Shown here piece by piece: positions 13,601-63,434 of a stretch of DNA of 64,000 bases. The stretch covers positions 209,501 to 273,500 of the forward strand of contig JAMWET010001067.1 of NCBI GenBank assembly GCA_024036415.1. The letters run 5' to 3'. This DNA is from Prochilodus magdalenae. Taxonomy: Eukaryota > Chordata > Actinopteri > Characiformes > Prochilodontidae. The notes beneath the pieces are model-generated. The model worked only from the letters and a program-made list of their open reading frames with translations. It was not told the DNA's origin and did not search any database. Each line of letters opens with the position of its first letter. Within the stretch, counting starts at the first letter, position 1. Both the position numbers and the translations under genes were made by a program.

Positions 13601-16600
13601 GTTTCCCAAAGGGGTTATAGTGCTCTCCACAGCTGTGGGTGAGAGAGAGAGGGAGAGAGAGAGAGAAAGAGAGAGCGAGAGAGGAAGAGAATGAAAAAGA
13701 GAAAAGAGAGAGAGGGAGAGAGTGAAAGAGGGACAGATAAAGGAGGAAAGAGAGAGACATAGAGAGTAGGGGAACAGAGAGAGAGAGCGAGGGGAGAAAG
13801 AGAGGGGGAGAGGGATAGACAGAGGGGAGGGGGAGAGTTAAAGGGTAAGGGAGACAGGGAGAGAGAGAGAGATAAACAGGCGAGAGAGAGGAGAGAAGGG
13901 GAAGAAAGGAAGGGGGAGGGAGAGAGAGAGAGAAAGAGAGAGTGAGTGACAAACAAAAAGAACAGAAGGGGTCTTGTGTCTTTCTTGCATACATTCTGAA
14001 GCCCACTGTGTCCTCAGTCATGAGTGGTCCAAACCAGGGAATGTCTAAATTCACATGACTTTACAGGGCATAACAGATTCTCAGTGTCATGGCCAAAGAA
14101 CACGTCACGCTAATATACTCTAACAAGGCCGTCCACATGGGGGAAAACACCCCCACAAACCGGTCCTCTAACAAACATCAGTCAATTCAGCCTCTGGTTA
14201 TAAAACTCTCAATCAGACCAGATAATTAAACACCAGTCAGCCATAGGATGCTGAATCCACCAGACCTCAGGACTGACGCTGAATCCACCAGACCTCAGGA
14301 CTGACGCTGAATCCACCAGACCACAGGACTGACGCTGAATCCATCAGACCACAGGACTGACGCTGAATCCACCAGACCTCAGGACTGACGCTAAATCCAC
14401 CAGACCACAGGACTGACGCTGAATCCACCAGACCACAGGACTGACGCTGAATCCATCAGACCACAGGACTGACGCTGAATCCACCAGACCTCAGGACTGA
14501 CGCTGAATCCACCAGACCACAGCACTGACGCTGAATCCATCAGACCACAGGACTGACGCTGAATCCACCAGACCACAGGACTGACGCTGAATCCACTAGT
14601 TCACAAGACTGATGCTGAATCCACCAGACCACAGGACTGACGCTGAATCCACCAGACCACAGGACTGACGCTAAATCCACCAGACCTCAGCACTGACACT
14701 GAATCCACCAGACCACAGGACTGACGCTGAATCCACCAGACCTCAGGACTGACGCTGAATCCACCAGACCTCAGGACTGACGCTGAATCCACCAGACCTC
14801 AGGACTGACGCTGAATCCACCAGACCACAGGACTGACGCTGAATCCACCAGACCACAGGACTGACGCTGAATCCACCAGACCTCAGGACTGATGCTGAAT
14901 CCACCAGACCACAGCACTGACGCTGAATCCACCAGACCTCAGGACTGATGCTGAATCCACCAGACCTCAGGACTGACGCTGAATCCACCACACCACAGGA
15001 CTGACGCTGAATCCACCAGACCTCAGCACTGACACTGAATCCACCAGACCACAGGACTGACGCTGAATCCACCAGACCTCAGGACTGACGCTGAATCCAC
15101 CAGACCACAGGACTGACGCTGAATCCACCAGACCTCAGGACTGACGCTGAATCCACCAGACCACAGGACTGACGCTGAATCCACCAGACCACAGGACTGA
15201 CGCTGAATCCACCAGACCACAGGACTGACGCTGAATCCACCAGACCTCAGGACTGATGCTGAATCCACCAGACCACAGCACTGACGCTGAATCCACCAGA
15301 CCTCAGGACTGATGCTGAATCCACCAGACCTCAGCACTGACACTGAATCCACCAGACCACAGCACTGACGCTGAATCCACCAGACCTCAGGACTGATGCA
15401 GAATCCACCAGACCTCAGTACTGGTGCTGAATCCACCAGACCTCAGGACTGATGCTTCACTGTGAGTCAGTCAATAAAAAAAAAAGGTTCTTCTTATTCT
15501 GATTCCAGGATTAAAGCAGATACGCTACCTGTCGCAGTCCCGTGTCAGATCTCCGAGTTCATGCACATGCAGCCCGTGCGCTCCTGGCTCCAATCCGTCA
15601 ATCGTCCCATCAATTAAACAGAGCTCCTTCGACAGCTGCATGAAACGAACCACACCCTGTACTCTCCCCGCCCCACTCAGCATCGCCACAGCAGCACCCA
15701 GACCTGACACACAAACACACAACAATCAGCGTGATCTTCAGTAACAGGAATCTAAATTACAAAACCTCACATGTCGTTGACCTGCCAGCTAGGCCAGCCG
15801 CAGCGATGGAAGCAAAGCTGATGATTAATTGCCACTTCAATCATTTTAAATAATAGTTATCCGTTTCAGTTTCTCATGTACAGCTATTAAAGTTCGGGCC
15901 TTATCACTGTACCTGACTGACCGTTGACTGACTGTTAGTGCCAGCACCATTGGCAGACGGCTGCATGTCGCGGGACTATATGCACACATACGCTTACGAC
16001 AACTGCCCTTAAATCCATGTCATCGTCGCCAAAGACGATGGTGCTGTGGCACACTGTAATGTAGTGACTCGGGGTGGCAGTGAGTCATTGTTAGTGATGA
16101 GTCCCGCAGCCATCTTGAAGTTTGAATTTTGTTTTAGCCCTTGTTAGCAACATAAGCCTTGTAGCTCTGGCACAAAACTGAGGAAGCACACTTCAGACAA
16201 AAACATATCTCGACTGATCAACTACATTTGGAATAAGAGGGGACACAGTGTGAAGGAGGCTTGTAGATAAACAGAGATAGACCTGGTTCTGATCCGCCCA
16301 TTCCCTTCAGTACAGCCCTCCTGCCTGTGGTCTCGATCAGCCCCTTAACCTCCTGAATGCTCAGAGACGTCTCAACCAGAACCTCCTCCCGAGACAGGTC
16401 GATCTGTACCGAGTGCACTCCTGTAAACACATACACATACATTAATCTTCATCCATTCATCTTCTAAGCCACTTATCCACCCCGAGGGGTGCTGGAGCCT
16501 ATCCCAGCGGTCACTGGGCAGAGGGCATGGAACATCCTGGTCAGGCACTTACACACACTCAAACACTCAAAACACTGAAACCAATTTTTGTATTAACATC

Positions 16601-18632
16601 TTATTCTGTATGCAGTAAAGCCTGTAGATTTACACAGTGTGAGCTACACTTGAAGGTATTTAGGCATGACATATTCAATATTTAAAGTATTCTTCTAAAC
16701 CGCTTTATGCTTCTGGGTCACAGGGGTGCTGGAGTCTATCCTAGCGTTCACTGGGCAAAAGGCAGGAAACATCCTGAACAGGCTGCCAATCTATCACAGG
16801 GCAGACACACAGGCACACACATCAACACATAGGGGGCAATTTCACATCTCCAATTCACCTGACTGCATGTCTTGGATTGTGGAAGGAAACTCCACACAGG
16901 AAGGACACTGTACACCCGGGATGGGAATCGAACCCAGACCCTTCTTGCTGTGAGTCGAAAGCAATACCCACTATTTATTTTAGTGGGAGTTTCCTTCCAC
17001 AATCCAAGACATGCAGTCAGGTGAATTGGAGATGCTAAATATATATATATATATATATTTATATATTTATATTTATATATATATATTTTTTTTTTATTAT
17101 TATTTCTGCAGTACTACTATTTAATTACTATGGATTGCTACCCAACCCTTGAACAGTGGTGAATTATTATATCCGTAAAGCACAAATATTCCCCCAAATG
17201 TGTACAAATCTGTCTAATACAAAGCCTAAACCCACACTGACCCAAATACTAATGCAAACCCTAAATACATAAGACTCCAAACCTAGCCAAAAGTATTGCT
17301 TCATTCATGCAGACACCCGCAGGCACTCTTTTGAAACTGTGATGGATCGGTACACTCGTTTACATATTGCCTACAGGTTTATACATGAAGAGGGTCACTG
17401 AAACCCACATGGCCACCCAAACATTGTGTAACAGAGGATCTGGGAATCTGACATATACTATATTTGAGCATAGAAGTTAAAGCATTATGACTTGCATTGT
17501 AGACTATATAAGGAACAGAGATTCAGCCAATGGTGTTCCCAGTCAGACTGAACTTTAGTGTACTCTTTGCTTACCAGGCTGTTTCTCCAGCGACCCTTTC
17601 ACTGCATTAACACAGCCTTCACACGTCATCTGCACCGCAAACTCAAGCTGTGAGGGAGAACGAACAAGGACAGGTTATCAGCAACAACCTTTCTTCATTA
17701 ATCACTTAGATAGCCGTGCTGTTTATTGCCAGCCCTGACGTATATGTATGATTATATATTCAGCTGTACATGCCCAAGTAAAAATGATCACAGGCTGAAC
17801 CAGAGATTTATATTCCTACCCGCCTACATGAGGAGTGTTTATGATGGTATCAGAATCCTGTTGGTTTGGTTTCGATCTAAATTTGGATATATTAATAGTA
17901 CAATGTCTCAGGTGATACTGAACTAAGGAGATAAAATATATGCCATTACATGTGACATAATATGACTGATATGCCACCCCATGTGACACAAGGTGAATAA
18001 TATGCCATCACACGTGACATAATGTGAATAATATACAATCACATGTGACACAATGTGAATAACATGCCATCCCATGTGACATAATGTGAATAACATGCCA
18101 TCCCATGTGACATAATGTGAATAATATACAATCACATGTGACACAATGTGAATAACATGCCATCCCATGTGACATAATGTGAATAACATGCCATCCCATG
18201 TGACATAATGTGAATAACATGCCATACCATGTGACATAATGCAAATAATATGCCATTAAACTTCGTATATCAGGCTTAATATCAAACTTGGTGTGTCAGG
18301 CTGTCAGTATGTCAGGCTAGAAGTGCATTAGCTCTGCATTGTAAGGTCGTACTGATCAAATAAGATGGAGTTGGGACACAGCTGAATAACACAGAATGAA
18401 ACTGCAGCTACTGCTTTAGGAAATGACTGTAACTGCTGCACTACTTAAGGTGGAACTGCAGCTCAAAGTCTCAAAGTCCGCTTAGAGTGACGCTGCTATT
18501 GTGAAAGAGTCTCCATGTCGGAGATCTAACCTGATCCGCCTTTTACCGAGAGCTCTCCGTAACACGGAACACACTGATCGTCGTTAAACTGAAAAAGAGG
18601 AAACTCACTTTAGCTGCTCGATCTGTCTCCAT
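9823..18632 (-). CDS. ccs: copper chaperone for superoxide dismutase
   Basis: Cytosolic chaperone that loads copper and forms the disulfide in SOD1. Coding exons: 18632-18609, 17647-17575, 16420-16283, 15703-15529, 13632-13572, 12434-12357, 11077-10974 and 9976-9823 (stop TGA). All have GT-AG ends and matching phases; product 268 aa, human 274. Domain I (about 9-75) is Atx1-like with the copper-binding MTCEGC at 15-20. Domain II (about 80-225) is SOD-like, with HVH at 124-126 and zinc ligands H141, H149, H158 and D161; the SOD1 copper ligand H120 is replaced by D195, as in vertebrate CCS. Domain III holds the CTC copper-transfer motif at 238-240, then the conserved IAGKGRK segment. The start is the only ATG in exon 1, eight codons before the donor. 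Intact and probably functional. Human CCS also neighbours RBM14. Confidence 0.97.
10081..10435. mobile_element. internally deleted Tc1/mariner-like element
   Basis: A 355-bp element in ccs intron 7 with TA at both ends and inverted termini: both read TACA-TCAT/ATT-GTCAAA... running into 'atagttgcaccca'. The left terminus has lost a short block. The interior holds a minus-strand remnant reading IRKLYNSMPRRLARC, similar to the C-terminal SMPRR region of Tc1-type transposases. Related copies lie at 15930-16110, 41341-41922 and 46978-47585. Confidence 0.7.
10558..10655. repeat. long poly-T tract
   Basis: About 95 nearly uninterrupted T on the plus strand (poly-A on the sense strand) in ccs intron 7. 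It may be a retroposon tail or a collapsed homopolymer assembly. Confidence 0.9.
12687..12923. mobile_element. small MITE with inverted termini (CGTCGCTGT...)
   Basis: In ccs intron 5, the left end reads 'cgtcgctgtacaaagaaa' and the right end is its near-perfect inverse, 'tttctttggacagcgacg'. The interior contains 'ggttccattgacttccatt'. Partial relatives occur at about 27780-27925 and 36300-36420. No coding capacity. Confidence 0.7.
12993..13056. repeat. (GTTAT)n pentanucleotide microsatellite
   Basis: About 12 perfect copies of GTTAT in ccs intron 5. Confidence 0.95.
13639..13950. repeat. GA-rich purine tract abutting the ccs exon 5 acceptor
   Basis: About 310 bp of imperfect GA/GGGA on the plus strand, which is CT-rich on the sense strand. 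It begins a few nucleotides upstream of the exon 5 acceptor (exon starts at 13632) and therefore forms an exceptionally long polypyrimidine tract. Confidence 0.9.
14248..15456. repeat. 28-bp minisatellite, about 43 copies, ccs intron 4
   Basis: Unit 'gacgctgaatccaccaga' plus 'cc[a/t]caggact', repeated in tandem without a break. Copies differ mainly at an a/t position (ccacag versus cctcag) and at gacgct/gatgct/gacact. Because 28 is not a multiple of 3, artificial minus-strand frames show a 28-residue period (GGFSVSPEVWW...). These are not genes. Confidence 0.97.
15930..16110. mobile_element. Tc1-like remnant in ccs intron 3
   Basis: The block from 'gttagtgccagcaccatt' to 'gatgagtcccgc' resembles 41450-41600 inside a clearer Tc1-like copy and part of 46978-47585. 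Strongly degraded, with no termini visible. Confidence 0.5.
16690..16965. mobile_element. LINE 3'-end-like dispersed repeat, ccs intron 2
   Basis: Contains the phrase 'ggtgctggagtctatcc' and ends with 'gggaatcgaacccagaccct', typical of a common fish non-LTR retroposon 3' segment. A shorter related piece lies at about 16445-16560. Class assignment is from memory of fish genomes, not from alignment. Confidence 0.45.
17937..18255. repeat. 31-bp minisatellite, about 10 copies, ccs intron 1
   Basis: Unit 'gtgacataatgtgaataac' followed by 'atgccatcccat', in tandem with substitutions. Each unit carries an E-box core CATGTG. Artificial ORFs here have repeated SHGMACYSHYVTWDG-like units and are not genes. 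Confidence 0.95.
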
Positions 18633-19137
18633 CTTTACTGACACTTACACACTCAGCGCCGTGAAGCAAGCCGCAACCCGTTTCAAACAACACAAACTTC
18701 TCGCCTTTCAAAATAAGAGTCCACGCACAAAATAAAAGTTCAGCCTGCTCCAAAGACCCTCAGCAGATTTTTCTACAATACTGTAAGTTCTTACCTCTGA
18801 GAAGGAATAACACTGATAAAAGGAAACAACTATTTCTTCTCAGTTCTTTTTAAAACACATTATTACTGTAGACATCCCCTGTAATATTTAATAATTTACT
18901 TCCCAAGTTATCTTAAATTGTTTCATTTCTGTTCCCAAGCTTTTGTATTTTGCTCCTAAGAAGATTTAATTGAGATTTAAAAGAAGTTTTAGCATTTTAC
19001 TTAGACAGAAAGAACTGCAGTTTTGCAGGGAACAGCGTGGCGAGGTGGAATTCATTCATTCATTTCTGTGACATAACTGTTTTTCTGCAGGATGTTTATT
19101 TTTTTTGGCTCCTTCATTCAAACTTCAAACTGCTTAT
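18633..19137 (-). promoter_or_regulatory. ccs promoter / 5' UTR and prkd 3' flank
   Basis: Only about 650 bp separates the ccs start codon from the stop codon of the upstream prkd gene, so the ccs promoter must lie in this interval or within the prkd 3' end. No TATA box is convincing. No regulatory motif is asserted. Confidence 0.4.
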
Positions 19138-19278
19138 TTTATTATGATATTTTATATACATATTTTATTAAAATAACAGGTGTGCAAAAACAATAAATCA
19201 CAGTTACATTAAATAACTTTTGCACATAAAAATAATAATGTGCACATTAAACATATATACAATACAGTCTGCACATTT
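19138..19278 (-). terminator. prkd 3' UTR end with AATAAA signals
   Basis: Minus-strand AATAAA occurs at 19164-19169 and 19138-19143, about 110-140 nt after the prkd stop. A third signal lies further on at 19095-19100. Any of them would give a short 3' UTR. Confidence 0.5.
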
Positions 19279-46071
<26,793 letters not shown>

Positions 46072-46076
46072 TTTCT

Positions 46077-46260
46077 CTCACCTTGGTGAGGGGAAACAAC
46101 ACCTCTCTGCAGCACGCTTTGTTTTCTGCTGCTTCTCATCTCACACTGGCTTCCTTTTCGCTAGGCGCATATAGCTACACTGACACTGGCGGCAGAGACA
46201 GGAAACTCTTGCACACAGACCATTTTCTTTTCTTTCTCTAGGTGACAGGCAAGCCTTTTC
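46077..46260 (-). promoter_or_regulatory. probable prkd 5' UTR / promoter region
   Basis: Sequence directly upstream of the prkd ATG. It holds an inverted repeat CTCACC-TT-GGTGAG at 46077-46090. No TSS can be placed and no further upstream exon is evident. Confidence 0.35.
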
Positions 46261-46454
46261 ATCCGCCCTTTTTTTTTTTTTTAAACAAACACAGCCATTT
46301 CTGCATTTTTCAAAACCTGTACCCACAGGGAAACCTTCAGTTGCCTAACAGGACGTCAAAGAGGGGAGTCCCACTTATTTTTCTAACTGCATATTTCAGA
46401 GGTTGAGATGTAAACAAAGCCTTTCAATGTGGGACGAAATGAATGGCTCCATTG

Positions 46455-46740
46455 TTGGGAAACAGTGATGATGGGAACCAGGGACCATGATGTCTACAAC
46501 ACAAATCTGCCATATTGTTTACTACACTAAAAGGCCAGTGAACTGACACATGCTCTCTGAGTATACATTATGTAATGTTGGTGATGGTAAAATAGAGGTA
46601 AAGCTGAAAATGTAAAGTTGTATGTAAAATGTAAGGGCATCAGAGCAGTTATCTAGCCTCGTGGTAAATGTTTTTAGAAAGGTAGCTTTAATAGGAATTA
46701 ATCGATTCCAGTGTCTGGTTTTTATCACCACCACTATGAA
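46455..46740. mobile_element. MITE related to 40303-40497
   Basis: Left 'gtgatgatgggaaccaggga' and right 'tgtctggtttttatcaccac' are inverted relatives of the 40303 element. In the prkd-klc2 intergenic region. Confidence 0.5.
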
Positions 46741-46977
46741 CAATTCTGACTGAGTATGTCTCTTTGGAGCTGAATAGTGAGTGTGAGTACATAGTTACCA
46801 ATGATGCTTGAACAAGTCATGTACCCACATATACCTAATCTAGCCAACATCTACAAATGGATTCTTCCAGGTTCAGGTTGCAATAACCTATTAAAGCATG
46901 TTTGATTACTAGATCTGCATAGCTTCGTTCCGCCTTGAATCTAAAGACCGACGCAAAAACATCTGAGGAAGCCAATA

Positions 46978-47585
46978 TACACGCATCATCAAAAGAGCCA
47001 GCACCCGGAGGGAAGTGGCAGACTGCAATGCAATTGGGTAAGAAGATAAAGATTACCAGGAACAATAAATGATGATGACTTAAAACTGATGTGGGCAATA
47101 TTTGTGTCACCAGGCCTTCTAGGTCATCTTGGTGCTGACCACATGGCCTCCAGACACAGATTCATTGGTCGTCTCAACCAAGACAAAGGCGGGACTCGTC
47201 ACTGAAGACAATCTTTCATTCTGAGTCACTCTGTGACAGTCTGTCACGACACCACTGCAGTCTTTGGCGATGTTCATGTGGTGTTAAGGGCAGTTGTAGT
47301 TAACGGTCCATGTGAATGTAGTCCTGCATCGTGCAGTCGTCTGCCAGTGGTGCTGGCACTAACAGGATGACTCGTGGAGGACATCACTGCTACATGAATG
47401 TCAGTAATTGTGGCTGGTGCAGTGATACGGCTTGCCCTTGCTAACATCATACGTGCAGCTGAGTGTGAAACTTGAATCATTCGCATGTCTCACAATGTCA
47501 AACCTACCCACCAACTTTCATTCCTGATGGCCAATTCCTACTGGGTGCCGTCGTTTGTGTGTCTATTCTTTTGATGATGCGTGTA
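46978..47585. mobile_element. Tc1/mariner-like remnant with TIRs
   Basis: Inverted ends TACACGCATCATCAAAAGA, bounded by TA. The interior shares 'aagattaccaggaacaat' and 'tgtgaaacttgaatcattc' with 10081-10435. Minus-strand transposase remnants are frameshifted. 608 bp, between prkd and klc2. Confidence 0.7.
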
Positions 47586-47819
47586 TTACACCTGAAGTGG
47601 TTATTTAGCTACTGCAGATTCCGGCTAGAGCTGGATTCAGTATGTTATAGTACTAGTCGGTATGTACTACTATGTTTTCAGGCTAATAAATTTAATTCCA
47701 GCCACTCTTTTTCTTTTTTTAATCAAAAATCAACTTTTTATCATAACGAATTAAATTCGGAATACAGTGAAAAACAAATGCAGATAATAATAATAACAAC
47801 GACAAGAACTTGGTTTGAA

Positions 47820-50800
47820 AAGTGAAACGTTTTTTATTTATTACTTTTGAACCTTTTATATGAAATATACATGGAGTTGGCCCCTTCACAAACGAAATCC
47901 ACCTTTAAAGTAGAGCACATCAGTTACCTCCCCTTTCAGACCCCGAAACCACAGAAAACCTGCAAGGGCTGCGTTCTAAGGTCTCTGAAAAAAGCTGCAT
48001 GCTGCAGGTGACTTAGTACTAGTGTTGTGGTAAGTGAGATCATTAGAAGCTGGGTAGAGAAAGCAGTTCTCAGAATGAGGCCTAGAGCCATGTTACCCCA
48101 ATACACCCCCTGCACTGAAAAGCTAAACGGTTTCCCTTTAACAGGAACTTTGACTCTTCGAGAGCTGCGTAAACTAACACAGTAAAGGGCGTCAGTAAAC
48201 TGCAGAGTGCAGCAAAGTCCATTACACAGCTAAACCCAGTGAGATACAGTTCAGTAATAGATCCTGTGTGGGAGGGGCTAAAGCTGGAGTTTGTCCCTAC
48301 TGAGGTGTAAATACAGATTATTCTACAGAGCTGACAGACTGTCTAAGCCAAGACCCAGTTACAAAGCAAGAGGTATTTACACGAACATGAGAGTATATGA
48401 GACATACAGAGTGAAAAATCAAAACATACAAGCTTCTACCATCAGCCAGCATTCTTCCTTTTATACATCACTTCCTCCAATCTTTTCCTTCCTGTTCCCT
48501 GCTGCCATCTATCCTTCCTTACACACCCCTGCACTTTTAAACACATTCAGCTGTCCTCCTAATAAACCTTCTCCTCTACCTTTCCGCATTTTCTGGTACC
48601 ATTCTTTCCGTTTAGGTTACACCGCCATTATCCAGCATAATCCAATTGATTCTATCCATAAAGCTTCCCCCTGCTGTACGCAATACAGTATGGCTAAGTA
48701 CAACCAGGAGTTTATTCCTCTCCCATACAGTCACAACTGCTCAGATTTTAAAGAGCACAGTGCAAAAGAAAACCCATTTGAAGAAATAGATCACCCAAGA
48801 AGCAAAAGTACACAAATGGCCCTCATGGCTTTTCACACCTTGCATTAAAATGTGTTTTCAGGGATCAGATTATCAGATGAAAAGCCAGCTGCTGTAGATA
48901 CAGCAGGTGAAAGGATAAACGCAGAAAACGACGAATGGAGAATTCACAAGGTAGATATTATCTGCAACCCCAGTGCCTTCTTTCACTCTGGGCTAATGAA
49001 GGCATCCAGCAGATGACCGATGTGAAAATCTTTGGCCGAAAGCAAAATCAAACTTTTGAACTTGAGCAAAGGCTGACAACAGATTAAAACAGTTCACAGA
49101 AAATAAATATCATAAAATTATCTCCACAAAATCAAACGTCAGACATTAGATACGCGAGGTCACACTTTACACTTTGGCACGGTCGTCCGTGTTTTATCAT
49201 TATATAAACTGAGAGGGATGCGACTGACATGGACCTCCCTTTCTGCTTAATGAGCCGGATGCTGGGTTTTCAAGTGGTACCTAATTTATAACAGCAGTTC
49301 TTGGTTATACCTCGTCTTGATGCTCAGCGTGAGCCCTGACCACAGACTGCAGAAACAGTGTGTTTTGATGCATGCTTTTTATGAGGGAGAGTAAAATGAG
49401 CTCCTGTTTTTAATAAACATTCTCCTTCAGTGCAGTCTAGGGGACGGAGTTTGGAATCTTGTCAAATGATAGCTGGACATGACACATTTTAATGCAAGGT
49501 ATAAAGATCAGCCAAACAGACTTCTGCCTGAAGTCTGGAGCAGAGCTAATGTAATACGTCTGTAGAACAAAAGGCTTCCAATAGCTGTTAGCTGCATTAG
49601 CATTCGTGTTCCCCACTGCTAACGTCGAAGCATCTTGTCTGTTCAACTACATTGTTAGTGAATCATTACAGTGCGCTCGCTTCCTCACAGACAATGCCAA
49701 ACACATTCAACTCAACTGATTCAACCCAGTAACATATCTGGGTGCCAATTTGCACTGCTAGCTAAATCACAATTAAATGCTAGAGCAAAGGCTAGATTGG
49801 CCCATTTTCAGACATTTGCCTGGTAGATGAAATGTGGATTACATGTCATTGCAAATATTTGAGAGAACCCACAATAATAAAACAACTATAATTAAACTAG
49901 TATCCAGTTAAGATTCGTTTGACTCACTGATTGGATTAAATAAGTAAGTCTGGTCCTGACCAACCCTGCATTAGAACTAAAGTTAACGGATCGAGAGGTA
50001 AAAACATGCCGGATGGTGGTGTATACGAGCTCTGGGCCGCAAATAAATAGAGACACAACTATACACAAAGTCCAGTTTTATATCATGATTTTGGGCATTA
50101 GCCAGTACCAAGGAATGAAAGGATAAAATCACCAAAAACAACAGGTAAACATGACATGCCTCTGAAGTCTTCCATCCAGTTTCAACCTTCTAATTTGCCC
50201 TTCGCAGCCAATAAAGAGCACGTAGAGGACATAGTGTCCTGAACAAAACAGCAGGTGCCACAAAAACACAACTCATCCTCCGGAAATCAACATTTGCTGT
50301 CCAGTCAGTTTCAATGAGATCCATCTACTCGCTACTGTGTAAACAAAACCCCTGTGTGCTATTTACAAAGAAGGAAACAAACACAAACAATATAAATAAT
50401 TTAAACCTGTATATACATAAAAATCAGAAGGCAAAAGTGAGGTTTTACAAGTCAGCACTACTTTTTTGTGGAGGAACTTTTCTCCCAAATTAAAACAAAA
50501 AACAAAAAAACTCAAAAATAACATTTTTCCTGCTCTTGCATCAAATGAATTATTTTGTGTGTCTGTGATGAAGAGTTTTCGTACCACTCTACTGTTGTGT
50601 GTGCAGAGTTAGCATTCACAGCATTCATGCTACTAGCATACTCAGCATATTCAGATTTCTGTTTCTACCTAAATAGCAGGTCTGATCACAGCTGATTAAG
50701 GTAAATGTTAATGACACACAGTATCCTTCGTGTATGATACGCTACTCTAACTTTTTTTTGTTCGTTTTTCTTTTTAACACCATGCTGTGACTCTGTGAGT

Positions 50801-51239
50801 CTACTAGGCATCTCTGATGCAGACAGACGTCCAGTGTTGGAAGCAGCATGCTGTATTGCATTAACTGTTTGTTACTCCAGGACACAGATTAAAGCGTGGT
50901 CGGGCACTGATAGAAATTTTGTATGGACATTCCCCATCAGCAGTGCAGCTCAGCCCCAGATTCCAGCTTCAATCTGTGCCCAGGAAAATGGTCCTCTAAT
51001 TGTTTGTGTGTTATTAATTTGATCAATGTTAGCGCAATTTTACAGCAAAGCAGACACAGTTATATGGTAGTACAGAGCCTTGTCAAATTAAAGACATGGT
51101 GTTGTTCCTAACATTTGCTTACAGAAATGTTCTGAACAAGGATGATTTAGTGATAAATGTTGTGTATCGATTCCACAAGGACAACAGCCTCTCCTCCTAT
51201 CCTTCCCCCCTTTTCATAACCCAACCCCAGCCTCACTCT
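47820..51239 (-). other. klc2: klc2 3' UTR and downstream flank
   Basis: After the klc2 stop the first strong cluster of minus-strand AATAAA is at about 47829-47841, giving a UTR of about 3.4 kb. An earlier single AATAAA at 48707-48712 is possible. No repeat or exon stands out. A 185-codon plus-strand ORF (48291-48848) matches nothing I recognise. Confidence 0.4.
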
Positions 51240-62286
<11,047 letters not shown>

Positions 62287-62560
62287 CTTCGTCGTTGACA
62301 GCGTTATGTTAATATGGGTCGATGTTTTCTTGTTTTCCTTTTTTGAGTCCTAAGGGAAAAATAAATAAACTCCAGTCCTCCAGACTCGGTGACAGCAGGC
62401 GGTTAAACGTTTCCGAGGTGAAAGAAAATAAACTCCGACTGAAGCATCGCTAGCTAAGCAGGCTAAGCGATAACGGCTAACGAACGGACCACTCGTCCGT
62501 TGGCAAAATGCACCCGACTCTTCAGCGCCGGCTACACAGAAAGTCAGCTAGTAATGCTAC
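62287..62560 (-). other. klc2: klc2 non-coding first exon and promoter region
   Basis: On the minus strand ACGAAG is followed by a good donor GTGAGG, setting the exon's 3' end. Upstream sequence to about 62720 is comparatively CpG-rich, as expected for a housekeeping promoter. The TSS is not resolvable. Confidence 0.5.
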
Positions 62561-63434
62561 ATCTCCGATTTCGCTTTATCCGCCCATCTATCCATCATCC
62601 CCCGCTTCCTGATGATCTGCTCCCCACTCCAGAACCTTCTCGCGTCGTTGCCGTCTGAATTGACTGGCCTTGCTACAAGCGATAGCTTTGGTTTCAGCAC
62701 ATATGACCGCCAAGGACGGCGGAGTGAGCATGCGCGGAGTGGCCGTGCTACAATAACCAGAGTCACGTCCTAACTAGAACGCCTAACTAGTGTGTTCTAC
62801 ATTCTACCTTAACGATCTTGTTAGAATGCGTATACGCATATTGGAGCGCGGCCACAGCCCGTATCTGTCAGCTGAGCTACTAGACACTGCCCTGCACTAA
62901 TACTTGATTTACATGTGTGAAATGATACAAGAGAAGCCTATGTTTATACTCTCTCTTTTAGCTCCCACAGCTTAATATTTTAATATGAATAAATTCATTT
63001 AATTCTGTTTTACTTTGTTAGTAAAACCAGAAGGGATCCAGGAAATACCTGGGAAAAAAATAAATTATATTATACAAATTATAAAAAACAAATATATATA
63101 AATAACAAATAAATATATATAGTTGTTTTTTCCCCTCTTCTGTGCATGATGTAGAAGTTCCCAAAGTACATGCCAGAAGTAGAAACTTTTCTCTTTTCTC
63201 AGATGCAGGGCTTGCAGGAGGCAGGGCTTAAAGACAGGAGCTCTAACAGAGCATTTCAGACAGGGAGTGAATACCGATGTGCAGTATGAGAAAACACTAA
63301 TGTGTTTTTGGAAATTTAAGTATGTAAATCTATGTAAAACACTGAAAAGGAGAACGATAGGTCTTCTTTAAACGTCCTGCAAACCGTTCAATTGCATTCA
63401 CGAGCAGATGTTGAAAATGTACAGATCACACTGA

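Noticed and set aside
14391..15436. Tandem ORFs with WWIQRQSCGLVDSASVL repeats
   Set aside because: All lie in the 28-bp minisatellite. The 28-residue period follows from a unit not divisible by three.
14248..15456. CRISPR-like array of regular repeats
   Set aside because: Head-to-tail units with no unique spacers, in a vertebrate intron; the same holds for the 31-bp and 42-bp arrays.
48291..48848. 185-codon plus-strand ORF antisense to the klc2 3' UTR
   Set aside because: Starts at a non-ATG codon, shows no recognisable domain, and has no splice or promoter context. Probably chance.
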